NCBI GenBank assembly: GCA_938041725.1
Contig: CALISX010000040.1
Span: forward strand, 1-8,890
Length of the DNA: 8,890 nucleotides
Reading direction: 5' to 3'
From: an uncultured Lachnoanaerobaculum sp.
Lineage (GTDB): Bacteria; Bacillota; Clostridia; Lachnospirales; Lachnospiraceae
A program made the position numbers and the translations under genes. The notes beneath the pieces were generated by a model, which saw only the letters and a program-made list of their open reading frames with translations, was not told the DNA's origin and made no database searches. This document shows, one piece after another, positions 1 through 6,762 of this stretch (its first letter is position 1; each line of letters opens with the position of its first letter).

Positions 1-204
1 GATATCTGTTATGGAAATCTCTCCCTGGGGAGCGGTTTTTTGATTATAAAAAACCATATACCTGTCATCAGAGAGCTTCCCTGCTGCATCCACTCCAAAG
101 CAGCAAAAATCATATTCTGCATTGCCCCGGATCTTCATATCCACCAGAATATTCTCATTTAGATTTACATACTTTTCCAGCTTGTCCTTCCAGCCTCGTA
201 CCAT
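1..204 (-). CDS. TerD-family protein, N-terminal part (3' end outside window)
   Basis: Sixty-eight residues are visible before the frame runs off the left edge. The pattern NILVDMKIRGNAEYDFCCFG (18-37) followed by VDAAGKLSDDRYMVFYNQ (38-55) and APQGEISI (58-65) is that of the TerD/TerA domain: a beta-sandwich with an acidic loop (here SDDRY) and the VFYNQ strand. TerD domains bind calcium and occur in tellurite, colicin and phage resistance loci and in general stress genes; the role here is unknown. The ATG at 202-204 has AAAAGGAG at 210-217 with a five-base spacer. An in-frame TGA at 217-219 rules out a longer start. It begins 44 bases after the glf stop on the same strand with no terminator between, so it could be read through from the glycan operon, or it could mark the cluster boundary. 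The domain call rests on the N-terminal half only. Confidence 0.72.
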   Translation of the reverse strand, partial: MVRGWKDKLEKYVNLNENILVDMKIRGNAEYDFCCFGVDAAGKLSDDRYMVFYNQKTAPQGEISITDI

Positions 205-209
205 ATTTT

Positions 210-217
210 CTCCTTTT
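210..217 (-). promoter_or_regulatory. Ribosome binding site of TerD-family gene
   Basis: AAAAGGAG lies five bases before the ATG at 204, directly after an in-frame TGA at 217-219, so this start is the only plausible one for the truncated gene. Confidence 0.75.
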
Positions 218-248
218 CAAACCTCCTGCTGCCTGAATGTGCCTGCTG

Positions 249-1349
249 TCAGCCCCTCAGCTCCCTTTCGGAAAATGTTAAAGCAGCATCAATTACCGCA
301 TCCATATCATAATATTTATACTCTCCCAGCCGTCCCCCGAAATGTACCTTGGCTTCCTTTGCCGCCAGTTCCTTATACTGCTGGTATCGTTTGGAGTTTT
401 TCTCATCATTCACAGGATAATAGGGCTCATCCCCCTGCTTCCACTCCAGGCTGTATTCCCTGCTGATCACCGTTTTGGGCTGGGTACCGAATTCAAACCA
501 CTTATGTTCAATAATCCGGGTATAGGGCGTTTCCATATCCGTATAATTCACTGCGGCATTTCCCTGGAAATTATCCCGATCCAAAACCTCCGTTTCAAAG
601 CGCACCGAGCGGTATTCCAAGGCCCCCAGACAGTACCCAAAATAGGCATCAATGGGCCCTGTATAAATCACCCGGCGGGCCAGGGCATCCAGCTCTTTTT
701 TATTGGCCAGGTAATCGGTCTCCAGCCTGACTTCAATCCCCTCCAGCATATTTTCCACCATTTTGGTATACCCTCCCATGGGAATACCCTGGTACAGAGC
801 ATTGAAATAATTGTTGTCAAAGGTAAAGCGCACCGGCAGCCGCTTGATAATAAAAGCAGGCAAATCTTTACAGGCCCGGCCCCACTGTTTTTGGGTATAG
901 CCCTTGATCAGCTTTTCATAAATGTCCGTCCCCACCAGACTGATGGCCTGCTCCTCTAAGTTTTTCGGCTCTGTAATCCCTGCGGCTTTTCTTTGGGATT
1001 CAATTTTTTCCATGGCCTCCTGGGGAGTTACCACCCCCCACATTTTATTGAAGGTGTACATGTTAAAGGGGAGGGAATACAACTCCCCTTTATAATTAGC
1101 CACAGGGGAATTGGTAAAGCGGTTAAACCTGGCAAACCGGTTCACATAGTCCCATACCCTTTCACTGTTGGTATGGAAAATATGGGCTCCGTAGATATGC
1201 ACCTGGATCCCTTCTATCTCCCGGGTAAAGACATTCCCCCCGATATGGTCCCGCTTGTCCACCACCAGAACCTTTTTCCCCTGCTTTGTGGCCTCCTGGG
1301 CAAAAACAGCCCCAAAAAGGCCGGAACCTACTACCAGATAATCAACCAT
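249..1349 (-). CDS. glf: UDP-galactopyranose mutase
   Basis: A flavoenzyme that interconverts UDP-galactopyranose and UDP-galactofuranose, the donor for Galf residues in surface glycans. Its 366 residues match the bacterial length (~370-390). The FAD fold begins with VVGSGLFGAVFAQEA (6-20; Gly8, Gly10, Gly13) and VDKRDHIGGN (30-39). The HIYGAHIFHTNSERVWDYV tract (51-69), KGYTQKQWG (149-157; Trp156 probably near the flavin and uridine), the loop arginine candidates Arg170/Arg174, FDNNYFNALYQGIPMGGY (177-194), and PYTRIIEHKW (275-284; Arg278, likely the second phosphate-binding arginine) all fit. The start has a strong GGGAGGAG ribosome site at 1356-1363. An 82-base gap, the longest in the window, separates it from the GtrB-like gene, and its composition is markedly more G+C rich (35 of 60 at 601-660). 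It may have joined the cluster separately. The galactofuranosyl transferase that would use the product is not in this window. Confidence 0.97.
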   Translation of the reverse strand: MVDYLVVGSGLFGAVFAQEATKQGKKVLVVDKRDHIGGNVFTREIEGIQVHIYGAHIFHTNSERVWDYVNRFARFNRFTNSPVANYKGELYSLPFNMYTFNKMWGVVTPQEAMEKIESQRKAAGITEPKNLEEQAISLVGTDIYEKLIKGYTQKQWGRACKDLPAFIIKRLPVRFTFDNNYFNALYQGIPMGGYTKMVENMLEGIEVRLETDYLANKKELDALARRVIYTGPIDAYFGYCLGALEYRSVRFETEVLDRDNFQGNAAVNYTDMETPYTRIIEHKWFEFGTQPKTVISREYSLEWKQGDEPYYPVNDEKNSKRYQQYKELAAKEAKVHFGGRLGEYKYYDMDAVIDAALTFSERELRG

Positions 1350-1355
1350 ATTTTG

Positions 1356-1363
1356 CTCCTCCC
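1356..1363 (-). promoter_or_regulatory. Ribosome binding site of glf
   Basis: GGGAGGAG lies six bases before the ATG at 1349, one of the strongest sites in the window. The FAD-binding strand begins within the first five residues, so the start is secure. Confidence 0.8.
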
Positions 1364-1431
1364 ATTCCTGCTACTTGGTATACAACAATACAAATTACTC
1401 TATTCACGGCGTAACTTGATGGAATGTATTC

Positions 1432-2379
1432 TTAACCAATTTTCTTAGCCCTCTCATCATTTGTTTCTGATAAAATATAATGCGGTCTATGCTTACTTTC
1501 TGTATACGTTTTAGCCAAATATTTTCCAAGAATTCCAATACATAAGAGCTGTATGCCACCCATAAATATAATAACACATACAAGAGATGCCCACCCTGCC
1601 ACTGGATCACCAAAAATTAGTCTTCGCAAAACAACAAAAATAACCGAAACGAAAGACAGAAATGTCATAAACATTCCAAACCAAGAAGCAATATCTAAGG
1701 GGGCCTCTGAAAAGCTAATAATGCCATTAAGTGCATACTTCAATAGTTTCCAAAAGTCCCACTTGGTTGCTCCTGCTACTCTTTCTACATTTTCATAAGA
1801 AAGCCAATAGGTTTTAAAGCCTATCCAGCCAAATATCCCTTTTGAAAATCTGTTATATTCATTCATTGAAACTATGGCGTCCACCATTTCATAACGCATA
1901 AGTCTAAAGTCTCTGGCACCGTCCACAATATCTGCATCGGAAATTGCGTTGATTAATTTATAAAATTTTTTGGCAAAAAAAGAACGAATAGGTGGTTCAC
2001 CTTTTCTATTTTCTCTTCGAGTCGCTACACTGTCATAACCCTCATTTTTTAAAATACTTAACATCTGTGGAAGCAAAGAAGGGGGGTCCTGCATATCAGC
2101 ATCTAAAACCGCAATGTATTCTCCTTTTGCATGCAAAAAACCTGCATACATCGCAGCTTCTTTGCCGAAATTTCTGGAGAAAGAAAAGTATTTTACACAT
2201 TTATCTTTTCCAGCAATACTCTTGACTACATCCAGTGTTTTATCCTTTGATCCATCATCTATAAAAAGCATTTCATACTCTATACTAAGTCCAGATAAAA
2301 CTTTTATAGTCTCTTCATAAAACAATGGAATTGTCTCCTGCTCATTATAGCATGGAATAATTAACGAAAGGTTCACCAT
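1432..2379 (-). CDS. GtrB-like polyprenyl-phosphate glycosyltransferase (GT2)
   Basis: Transfers a hexose from a nucleotide sugar to undecaprenyl phosphate at the inner membrane face, making the donor for GT-C enzymes. It has 315 residues, close to the ~306-325 of GtrB, ArnC and CsbB relatives. The GT2 domain (about 1-220) shows SLIIPCYNEQETI (5-17), LFIDDGSKDKT (38-48) with Asp41/Asp42, the metal-binding DADMQDPP (93-100), GARDFRLMR (154-162), YNRFSKGIFGWIGF (175-188) and ERVAGATKW (199-207). Two C-terminal helices (about 229-252 and 262-290) lead into YTESKHRPHYIL (292-303), the amphipathic end typical of GtrB. DADMQDPP resembles GtrB more than ArnC (DADLQNPP). The ATG at 2379 has AAGGA nine bases upstream, a weaker site than its neighbours; an out-of-frame ATG lies ten bases earlier. 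The gene is AT-rich like the GtrII gene 25 bases before it. No gtrA gene accompanies it. The attached sugar, possibly glucose, is not determined. Confidence 0.93.
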   Translation of the reverse strand: MVNLSLIIPCYNEQETIPLFYEETIKVLSGLSIEYEMLFIDDGSKDKTLDVVKSIAGKDKCVKYFSFSRNFGKEAAMYAGFLHAKGEYIAVLDADMQDPPSLLPQMLSILKNEGYDSVATRRENRKGEPPIRSFFAKKFYKLINAISDADIVDGARDFRLMRYEMVDAIVSMNEYNRFSKGIFGWIGFKTYWLSYENVERVAGATKWDFWKLLKYALNGIISFSEAPLDIASWFGMFMTFLSFVSVIFVVLRRLIFGDPVAGWASLVCVIIFMGGIQLLCIGILGKYLAKTYTESKHRPHYILSETNDERAKKIG

Positions 2380-2388
2380 ATATCTTCA

Positions 2389-2393
2389 TCCTT
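2389..2393 (-). promoter_or_regulatory. Weak ribosome binding site of GtrB-like gene
   Basis: AAGGA lies nine bases before the ATG at 2379. It is shorter and further away than the other sites in this cluster. The start is still favoured because the protein begins directly at the conserved first strand of the GT2 fold. Confidence 0.55.
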
Positions 2394-2404
2394 AAAAGTA
2401 CTCA

Positions 2405-3955
2405 TTAATATTGTGCAAATTTAAAAACTAGCACATCTCCAATTTGCAGGATTGATCCTTCTGCAGGATATAATGGTGCTTCTAAAAAAACAGAATCCTG
2501 CATTATTGCTTGATATTCCTCATCATTGCACCAGTTAATGCTGTTATCACCTAAATACATAGAATAAATATTTTTCCATCCCCATGCACTGCCACTATAA
2601 TTGTTCCATATTACTCCATACTTCACATAAGAATTAGCCTGTTGTATGAGGTGATCTTCAGCAGTATAATTACCGTCGTTCGGCCTTCCAACCATCATAA
2701 TCTTTATTTCTTGATTACCAATCAAATGCCGTTCTTCCAACTGAGAATACACTCTATTTGCAAGGAAAACAGTTTGATCTCTCTGACGTTTTAATTCAAC
2801 AGCATCTGTATTATTGGTTAATGTCAAACTCCATATCAATAAAATTGAAAGAAAATAGGATACACCTTTGATAATTTTCTTAAAATAAACTAGCTTCCCA
2901 TTTATCTCAGTAAAACCTATAGTACCAGCAATTATAAGAGCTGGTACTATAGACATAGAGCCTACCATATTTAAACCTATTTCAGTATTTGGTATTGCGA
3001 TCGTTATAATATTGCATCCTAGAGGAATACATACTATAAGTAATCCTATGACAATCGTCTTCCATAGTTTATCTTTTAAAAAAAGTATTTCTATTATAAT
3101 AACTACTATGAAAAACAGAAAAAACAAAAGATAAATGGGTGAAGTTCCATAAAAATTAACCATTATGCTTTTCCCAAAATAGTAATTATAAAATACTTGA
3201 AAACTTTGTGGTATTGAGGTGGTAAGGCTGAAAAAAACCTTTGATAAGCTAAATTGATCAGCTCCTTTATAAGCTGCTAGTTTTAATCCTGTCAAATAGA
3301 GAATGATTCTCAATATTATATAATATATGAGACCTCCCCCAAGTACCATTGCCCCTAAAGAAAAAATATCCTTTTGAATATCCTTCCCTCTTGCTACCTT
3401 AAATATCAAAAAGAAAATACAGCAGACCATTGCAACTCCCAGGTTTACCTGGTATATACTAATCCCAAAAGCTAATAATAAAGTTCCAAAAAATACTCCC
3501 TTCTTACCTCCATGTGTAGCTGATAGTACTGCAAAAACTGCTACTGCGAACCCTCCCGCATATGCGTCAGAACAATAGGGATAAGTAATAGTCAAACATA
3601 CAAATGGCGCATTAGCAGTTGTTAATATAATGAAAAATTTGATAATTGTATCTTTTACGTCAAATAATTCTGCAATCCCTATTCCTCCAAGTGTAAAAAC
3701 AGAAATAGCTACTATAGGCAGGATACTGCCTGAAACCAGTCCTTGATGCAAATAATTAAATAATATTAAACCATATCTTCCTAATTGTATCTCCCAGTTT
3801 CCTGCATTATAAAAGTAACTGGCCAAAATCCCATCAGGATTAGTCAATCCCTCCCCCCAAAATCCATATAATACCAGCAAACTTACCGATAAAGCCGCTA
3901 AAAAAACTGGCATATTCTCTTTTACATATAACCTTATCCTATAGTATAGATTCAT
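2405..3955 (-). CDS. GtrII-type polytopic glucosyltransferase (Glucos_trans_II family)
   Basis: A 516-residue polytopic membrane protein resembling the O-antigen-modifying GtrII/GtrC glucosyltransferases, which move a sugar from a polyprenyl-phosphate donor to a polysaccharide on the outer membrane face. Supporting features are the first-loop TNPDGI (38-43) followed by GNWEIQLGRYG (52-62), the TYPYCSDAYAGG segment (124-135) with Asp130 as an acidic loop residue, the SIYQVNLG tract (166-173) common in this family, about ten hydrophobic helices up to residue ~380, and a C-terminal soluble tail (about 385-516) probably outside the membrane. These Gtr enzymes are very diverse and specificity cannot be read from sequence. 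The start ATG has AAAGGAG seven to thirteen bases upstream. The gene is among the most AT-rich in the window (18 of 60 bases are G+C at 2881-2940), unlike glf and rfbH. Its position between the SMR pair and the GtrB-like gene suggests the three work together. Confidence 0.8.
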   Translation of the reverse strand: MNLYYRIRLYVKENMPVFLAALSVSLLVLYGFWGEGLTNPDGILASYFYNAGNWEIQLGRYGLILFNYLHQGLVSGSILPIVAISVFTLGGIGIAELFDVKDTIIKFFIILTTANAPFVCLTITYPYCSDAYAGGFAVAVFAVLSATHGGKKGVFFGTLLLAFGISIYQVNLGVAMVCCIFFLIFKVARGKDIQKDIFSLGAMVLGGGLIYYIILRIILYLTGLKLAAYKGADQFSLSKVFFSLTTSIPQSFQVFYNYYFGKSIMVNFYGTSPIYLLFFLFFIVVIIIEILFLKDKLWKTIVIGLLIVCIPLGCNIITIAIPNTEIGLNMVGSMSIVPALIIAGTIGFTEINGKLVYFKKIIKGVSYFLSILLIWSLTLTNNTDAVELKRQRDQTVFLANRVYSQLEERHLIGNQEIKIMMVGRPNDGNYTAEDHLIQQANSYVKYGVIWNNYSGSAWGWKNIYSMYLGDNSINWCNDEEYQAIMQDSVFLEAPLYPAEGSILQIGDVLVFKFAQY

Positions 3956-3960
3956 GTTTT

Positions 3961-3967
3961 CTCCTTT
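3961..3967 (-). promoter_or_regulatory. Ribosome binding site of GtrII-type gene
   Basis: AAAGGAG lies five bases before the ATG at 3955, in the 19-base gap after the second SMR gene. It supports the chosen start. Confidence 0.75.
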
Positions 3968-3974
3968 ATACTCT

Positions 3975-4310
3975 CTATGCTATTTTCCAAACCACAAGAA
4001 CCGCACCTAAAACAATGCATACCACACCCAAAATTTTTTTGATGGTAATGTTTTCATGCAATACGGCAAAAGATAAAATCATAGTCCAAATATATGTAAT
4101 GGATGTCAAGGGCAGCACTACAGAATAAGCCAAAAATCTTAAAACAACTATATTAATCAACGCAGCGCTTCCATACAAAAATAATCCCAAATATAGATTG
4201 ACATTCAAAAGAAGCTTTCCTATTCCCTGTTCCTGGGAAGCCCGTTTTAAAAAGATAGAGGCAACTGCACCAAAAAAAGTCATGGATGCGATCAGTAAAT
4301 ACATCAGCAT
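3975..4310 (-). CDS. SMR/EamA-type small membrane protein, ArnE/ArnF-like flippase subunit (second of pair)
   Basis: A 111-residue, four-helix protein (about 2-20, 37-56, 60-84 and 91-108). It is homologous in design to the preceding gene but clearly diverged. The shared pattern is FLKRASQEQG (20-29) after helix 1, FLAYSVVLPLTS (59-70) at helix 3, and LHENITIKKILGVVCIVLGAVLV (84-106) with Glu86 in place of the LGE motif. Two non-identical adjacent SMR genes normally make an obligate heterodimer with the subunits in opposite orientation, as for ArnE/ArnF and the paired SMR exporters. The start codon shares one base with the partner's stop (TAATG), and its ribosome site AGGAGGGG lies inside the last codons of that gene, so roughly equal output is expected. 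The GtrII-like gene follows 19 bases after its TAG stop. The substrate is probably a lipid-linked sugar, inferred from the neighbours. Confidence 0.82.
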   Translation of the reverse strand: MLMYLLIASMTFFGAVASIFLKRASQEQGIGKLLLNVNLYLGLFLYGSAALINIVVLRFLAYSVVLPLTSITYIWTMILSFAVLHENITIKKILGVVCIVLGAVLVVWKIA

Positions 4311-4648
4311 TAATTGTCCCCTCCTGCTATTAAAACCACACCTGCTATGATGACCAAAATACCCAGAACTTTTGTAATACTAACAGCTTCTCCCAAAACA
4401 TAATACCCCAACAGAATACTCAATACATAGTTGGCGCTTAACATTGGCTGTAAAACCGATACACTGCCAAATCGATAGGCTATAATCATGAGGAGAGCAC
4501 CAATCCCATATAGTCCCAGTCCCAGCACTGCAAAATGCAGTCCCTGGGAAGCAGACAGTTTCCAGGCCAGTTGACCAAAAGCTGCAAAAACTGCAGCAAT
4601 TATCATCAATACAATCCCTTTTTTATTCTTTTGAAAAGATTTCAGCAT
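4310..4648 (-). CDS. SMR/EamA-type small membrane protein, ArnE/ArnF-like flippase subunit (first of pair)
   Basis: A 112-residue protein with four hydrophobic segments (about 11-28, 38-56, 63-84 and 91-108), the size and layout of small multidrug resistance proteins and of ArnE/ArnF in the drug/metabolite transporter superfamily. FGQLAWKLSASQG (24-36) after helix 1, RFGSVSVLQPM (59-69) entering helix 3, and YVLGEAVSITKVLGILVIIAGV (83-104) across the helix 3-4 turn with Glu87 are typical of EamA half-repeats. Set between membrane glycosyltransferases, it most plausibly flips an undecaprenyl-phosphate-linked sugar outward as a heterodimer with the next gene. Drug efflux is the alternative, but the context argues against it. 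The ATG has GAGGAG at 4654-4659 and lies 38 bases after the GT39 gene. Its stop overlaps the start of its partner (TAATG). The family is clear; the substrate is inferred. Confidence 0.82.
   Translation of the reverse strand: MLKSFQKNKKGIVLMIIAAVFAAFGQLAWKLSASQGLHFAVLGLGLYGIGALLMIIAYRFGSVSVLQPMLSANYVLSILLGYYVLGEAVSITKVLGILVIIAGVVLIAGGDN
4318..4325 (-). promoter_or_regulatory. Ribosome binding site of second SMR gene, embedded in the first
   Basis: AGGAGGGG is formed by the codons for the last glycines of the first SMR protein and sits seven bases before the overlapping ATG at 4310 (TAATG junction). It points to coupled translation of the pair, in keeping with a heterodimer. Confidence 0.8.
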
Positions 4649-4653
4649 TTCTT

Positions 4654-4659
4654 CTCCTC
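4654..4659 (-). promoter_or_regulatory. Ribosome binding site of first SMR gene
   Basis: GAGGAG lies five bases before the ATG at 4648 in the 38-base gap after the GT39 gene. It fixes the start of a short hydrophobic protein whose N-terminus would otherwise be uncertain. Confidence 0.75.
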
Positions 4660-4686
4660 AACTTGTTTCGATTCATACCAGCACAC

Positions 4687-6762
4687 TTATCTTACATACT
4701 TATAAACAGTAGATATTGGGTCCTGTCCCACTAAATGAAATTCCTTCTCCAAACTTTCTTTGTCCTTATCGCTAAGGAGAACATGCAAATCCAGCAAATA
4801 CACTCTATTATATTTTGATAAATCTATTCCTGTCAGGCCGCTATAGTAGAGCATAGTATTGAATTTTCCATTATGGGTGAGATAATAATCCCATCCATTG
4901 GAAAAATAGCTGCTTACCAGTATCAATGTATCATCATCATCTGCATCCATTTGTCCCAGCAAATAATCTGCAGCTTCTCGATAGGGAAGATTTGTTGTCC
5001 TCACATCATTCTCCACCATGCCCATTACATTACTATTGATATAAGCTACTATAGCAATAATCGTACTCACCAATATTGGCGGCACTGCCTTTGATTGCAA
5101 CATAAGGGTTATGGTTTGATATACTCCAAATGCTGTCAAAATCGCCATTAAGGGAATCAATTCAATAAAATAACGGTTTACCCAGACAGAAGCCTGGGGC
5201 TTGAGATATTTACTGTATATATACGCCACAAAAATAACCCCTGCCATGGCAGCGACCAAGCTGAAATTCAAGGACAATTCTTTGTTGGAAACAGCATCAC
5301 TCCCAACAATATAGTAGTATATTGTCAGGAATATTCCTACTATACAAAATGCAGCAAACAAAAGCTGATTCGAGCTTAACCAGGTGAACAGTACAAGAAT
5401 CCCTTTTAAATCAGGAATTTCCGGCCAAAAAGTGCCTCCAAACATGTCATTGGCACCTTTAAATGCAACCAGCAGCCACGGAATATATAATACTCCAGCC
5501 ACTATATAGGGAAGAATAAATTTCCAGGAGATTCTTTTGGCTGCAAATTTCCACACTTCATATATAAAAAAACCAAAGCAGAGAAGAATCCCAAAAAAAT
5601 GTGTATAACATATCGCCAGTATCGCCAGGAGATGAATCATACTGTTTTTCAAGGTACTGCAAAAACCATCTTCCTCCCTTAAAACCATGGAAAACAGCAA
5701 AAGAACAGTCGTAAGGGGCAATAATCCATAGGGACGTACTGTATAGGCAGAATTTACAATCAAAATATAGGAGCTTGCTAAAAACACCTCACTTATAAGC
5801 GCTATACATTGATTCCAGCCTCTCCTAACCACAATGGCCATTGCATACAACCCAATACTGTTCAAAACAATGGAAGGAAACTTTGCCCATAATGTCAGAT
5901 GCCTGGCCCCCACCGGAATAATCTTTGCCCACAGATGCCAAAGCAAGGGGTATAATGGCGGTGAAGTGGGCTCTTCCTTCATAACTGTCTGCAGTACCTC
6001 CAGCAAAGAACGGGAGCGGTTGGCAATGCCCATAGTAGATGTATCATCCACCCAGATAGAGCGTATGCTGCCATACATCATCATTATAATAAATCCAATA
6101 ACAGCCACTGTGGCATATGCAAATTCATAAGGATGCTGGCGGATGCAGGTCACCCATCTTTTGAACTGACTCTTTAATAGGAATAGCAGTCCACCCACTC
6201 CCATTGCTTCCAGCAACAGCAGCAGAATATTGGCAAAGCCCACATCCCCCAGATTACCGGTATCTGGGAGGGCTGCTGTAATAAAGTCTCCATCTACATC
6301 TGAATATGTATCCACCCTCTTTGGATCCTTACCATCATTTAGACGAATTTCCACAATCCCGGTCCATTTATTTGATAAAAATGTAATCTCTCTGCCTTTT
6401 CCTTTGGGAATACGCAGGGTAAGATCCGGTGTTAAATTATCTGGAGCATACGCTCCCCACTTCTGCTGTCCCTCTGTATCCAGCCAAATTCCGCTTACAA
6501 CATGATAGGAAAGCTTTCTCAGATTTTGTTTCACATCTTGAAAAACAATGGAATTTCCTCCGGCCTTTTCATTTTTCTGATTCAATGCCGTTAAAGTCAT
6601 GGTATCAGACGGAAAAATCAACCATGTGTTCAATAATAAGACAGATGCCAGGGTCAATAGACTCAATGCTGCTGTCTTGATCCATCGTTTTCCTTCTTTT
6701 TTAAACAAGAAAGCCCACACCACAATTAACAGAAGAAAAAGCCCCCCGTATACTACTTTCAT
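4687..6762 (-). CDS. GT39/ArnT-like integral membrane glycosyltransferase with added N-terminal extracytoplasmic domain
   Basis: A 691-residue GT-C type enzyme, predicted to take a sugar from a polyprenyl-phosphate donor on the outer face of the membrane. Two N-terminal helices (about 5-20 and 27-50) are followed by a polar, beta-rich segment (about 51-175), a helix near 176-197, and then the GT-C core with many helices. Core motifs are an acidic first-loop signature WVDDTST (237-243; Asp239 and Asp240 as the likely metal/base positions), SPPLYPLLWHLW (267-278), VRPYG (342-346) and VNRYFIELIP (528-537). The C-terminal ~105 residues look soluble. The beta-rich segment ahead of the catalytic loop is unusual for PMT_2-type proteins and could bind glycan. 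The start overlaps the rfbH stop as ATGA. AAAGGA abuts the ATG directly, which is poor spacing, so translation probably depends on coupling to rfbH. The acceptor and the sugar are unknown. The family call is fairly sure; an ArnT-specific role is not. Confidence 0.82.
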   Translation of the reverse strand: MKVVYGGLFLLLIVVWAFLFKKEGKRWIKTAALSLLTLASVLLLNTWLIFPSDTMTLTALNQKNEKAGGNSIVFQDVKQNLRKLSYHVVSGIWLDTEGQQKWGAYAPDNLTPDLTLRIPKGKGREITFLSNKWTGIVEIRLNDGKDPKRVDTYSDVDGDFITAALPDTGNLGDVGFANILLLLLEAMGVGGLLFLLKSQFKRWVTCIRQHPYEFAYATVAVIGFIIMMMYGSIRSIWVDDTSTMGIANRSRSLLEVLQTVMKEEPTSPPLYPLLWHLWAKIIPVGARHLTLWAKFPSIVLNSIGLYAMAIVVRRGWNQCIALISEVFLASSYILIVNSAYTVRPYGLLPLTTVLLLFSMVLREEDGFCSTLKNSMIHLLAILAICYTHFFGILLCFGFFIYEVWKFAAKRISWKFILPYIVAGVLYIPWLLVAFKGANDMFGGTFWPEIPDLKGILVLFTWLSSNQLLFAAFCIVGIFLTIYYYIVGSDAVSNKELSLNFSLVAAMAGVIFVAYIYSKYLKPQASVWVNRYFIELIPLMAILTAFGVYQTITLMLQSKAVPPILVSTIIAIVAYINSNVMGMVENDVRTTNLPYREAADYLLGQMDADDDDTLILVSSYFSNGWDYYLTHNGKFNTMLYYSGLTGIDLSKYNRVYLLDLHVLLSDKDKESLEKEFHLVGQDPISTVYKYVR

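Noticed and set aside
342..959. Open frame of 205 codons on the plus strand across glf
   Set aside because: It is antisense to a fully conserved glf gene, has no ribosome site, and its translation shows no recognisable domain. It is a composition shadow.
1385..1414. Possible promoter upstream of glf (TTACGC, then TATTGT on the minus strand)
   Set aside because: The -35 like element matches the consensus at only two positions. The support is too weak to report as a feature.
1395..1414. TTAC...GTAA inverted repeat in the gap before glf as a terminator
   Set aside because: The stem is only four base pairs with a large loop and there is no following T run on the transcribed strand.
1404..1613. 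Alternative minus-strand frame overlapping the end of the GtrB-like gene
   Set aside because: It lies inside the C-terminal helices of the GtrB-like protein in another frame. Its hydrophobic look comes from the membrane-coding sequence, and the GtrB frame keeps its conserved RPHYIL end. It is not a hidden GtrA.
3975..4648. SMR pair as a multidrug efflux system
   Set aside because: The family alone would allow it, but placement between lipid-linked sugar enzymes and ArnE/ArnF-like lengths make a glycolipid flippase the better reading. Efflux is kept only as an alternative.
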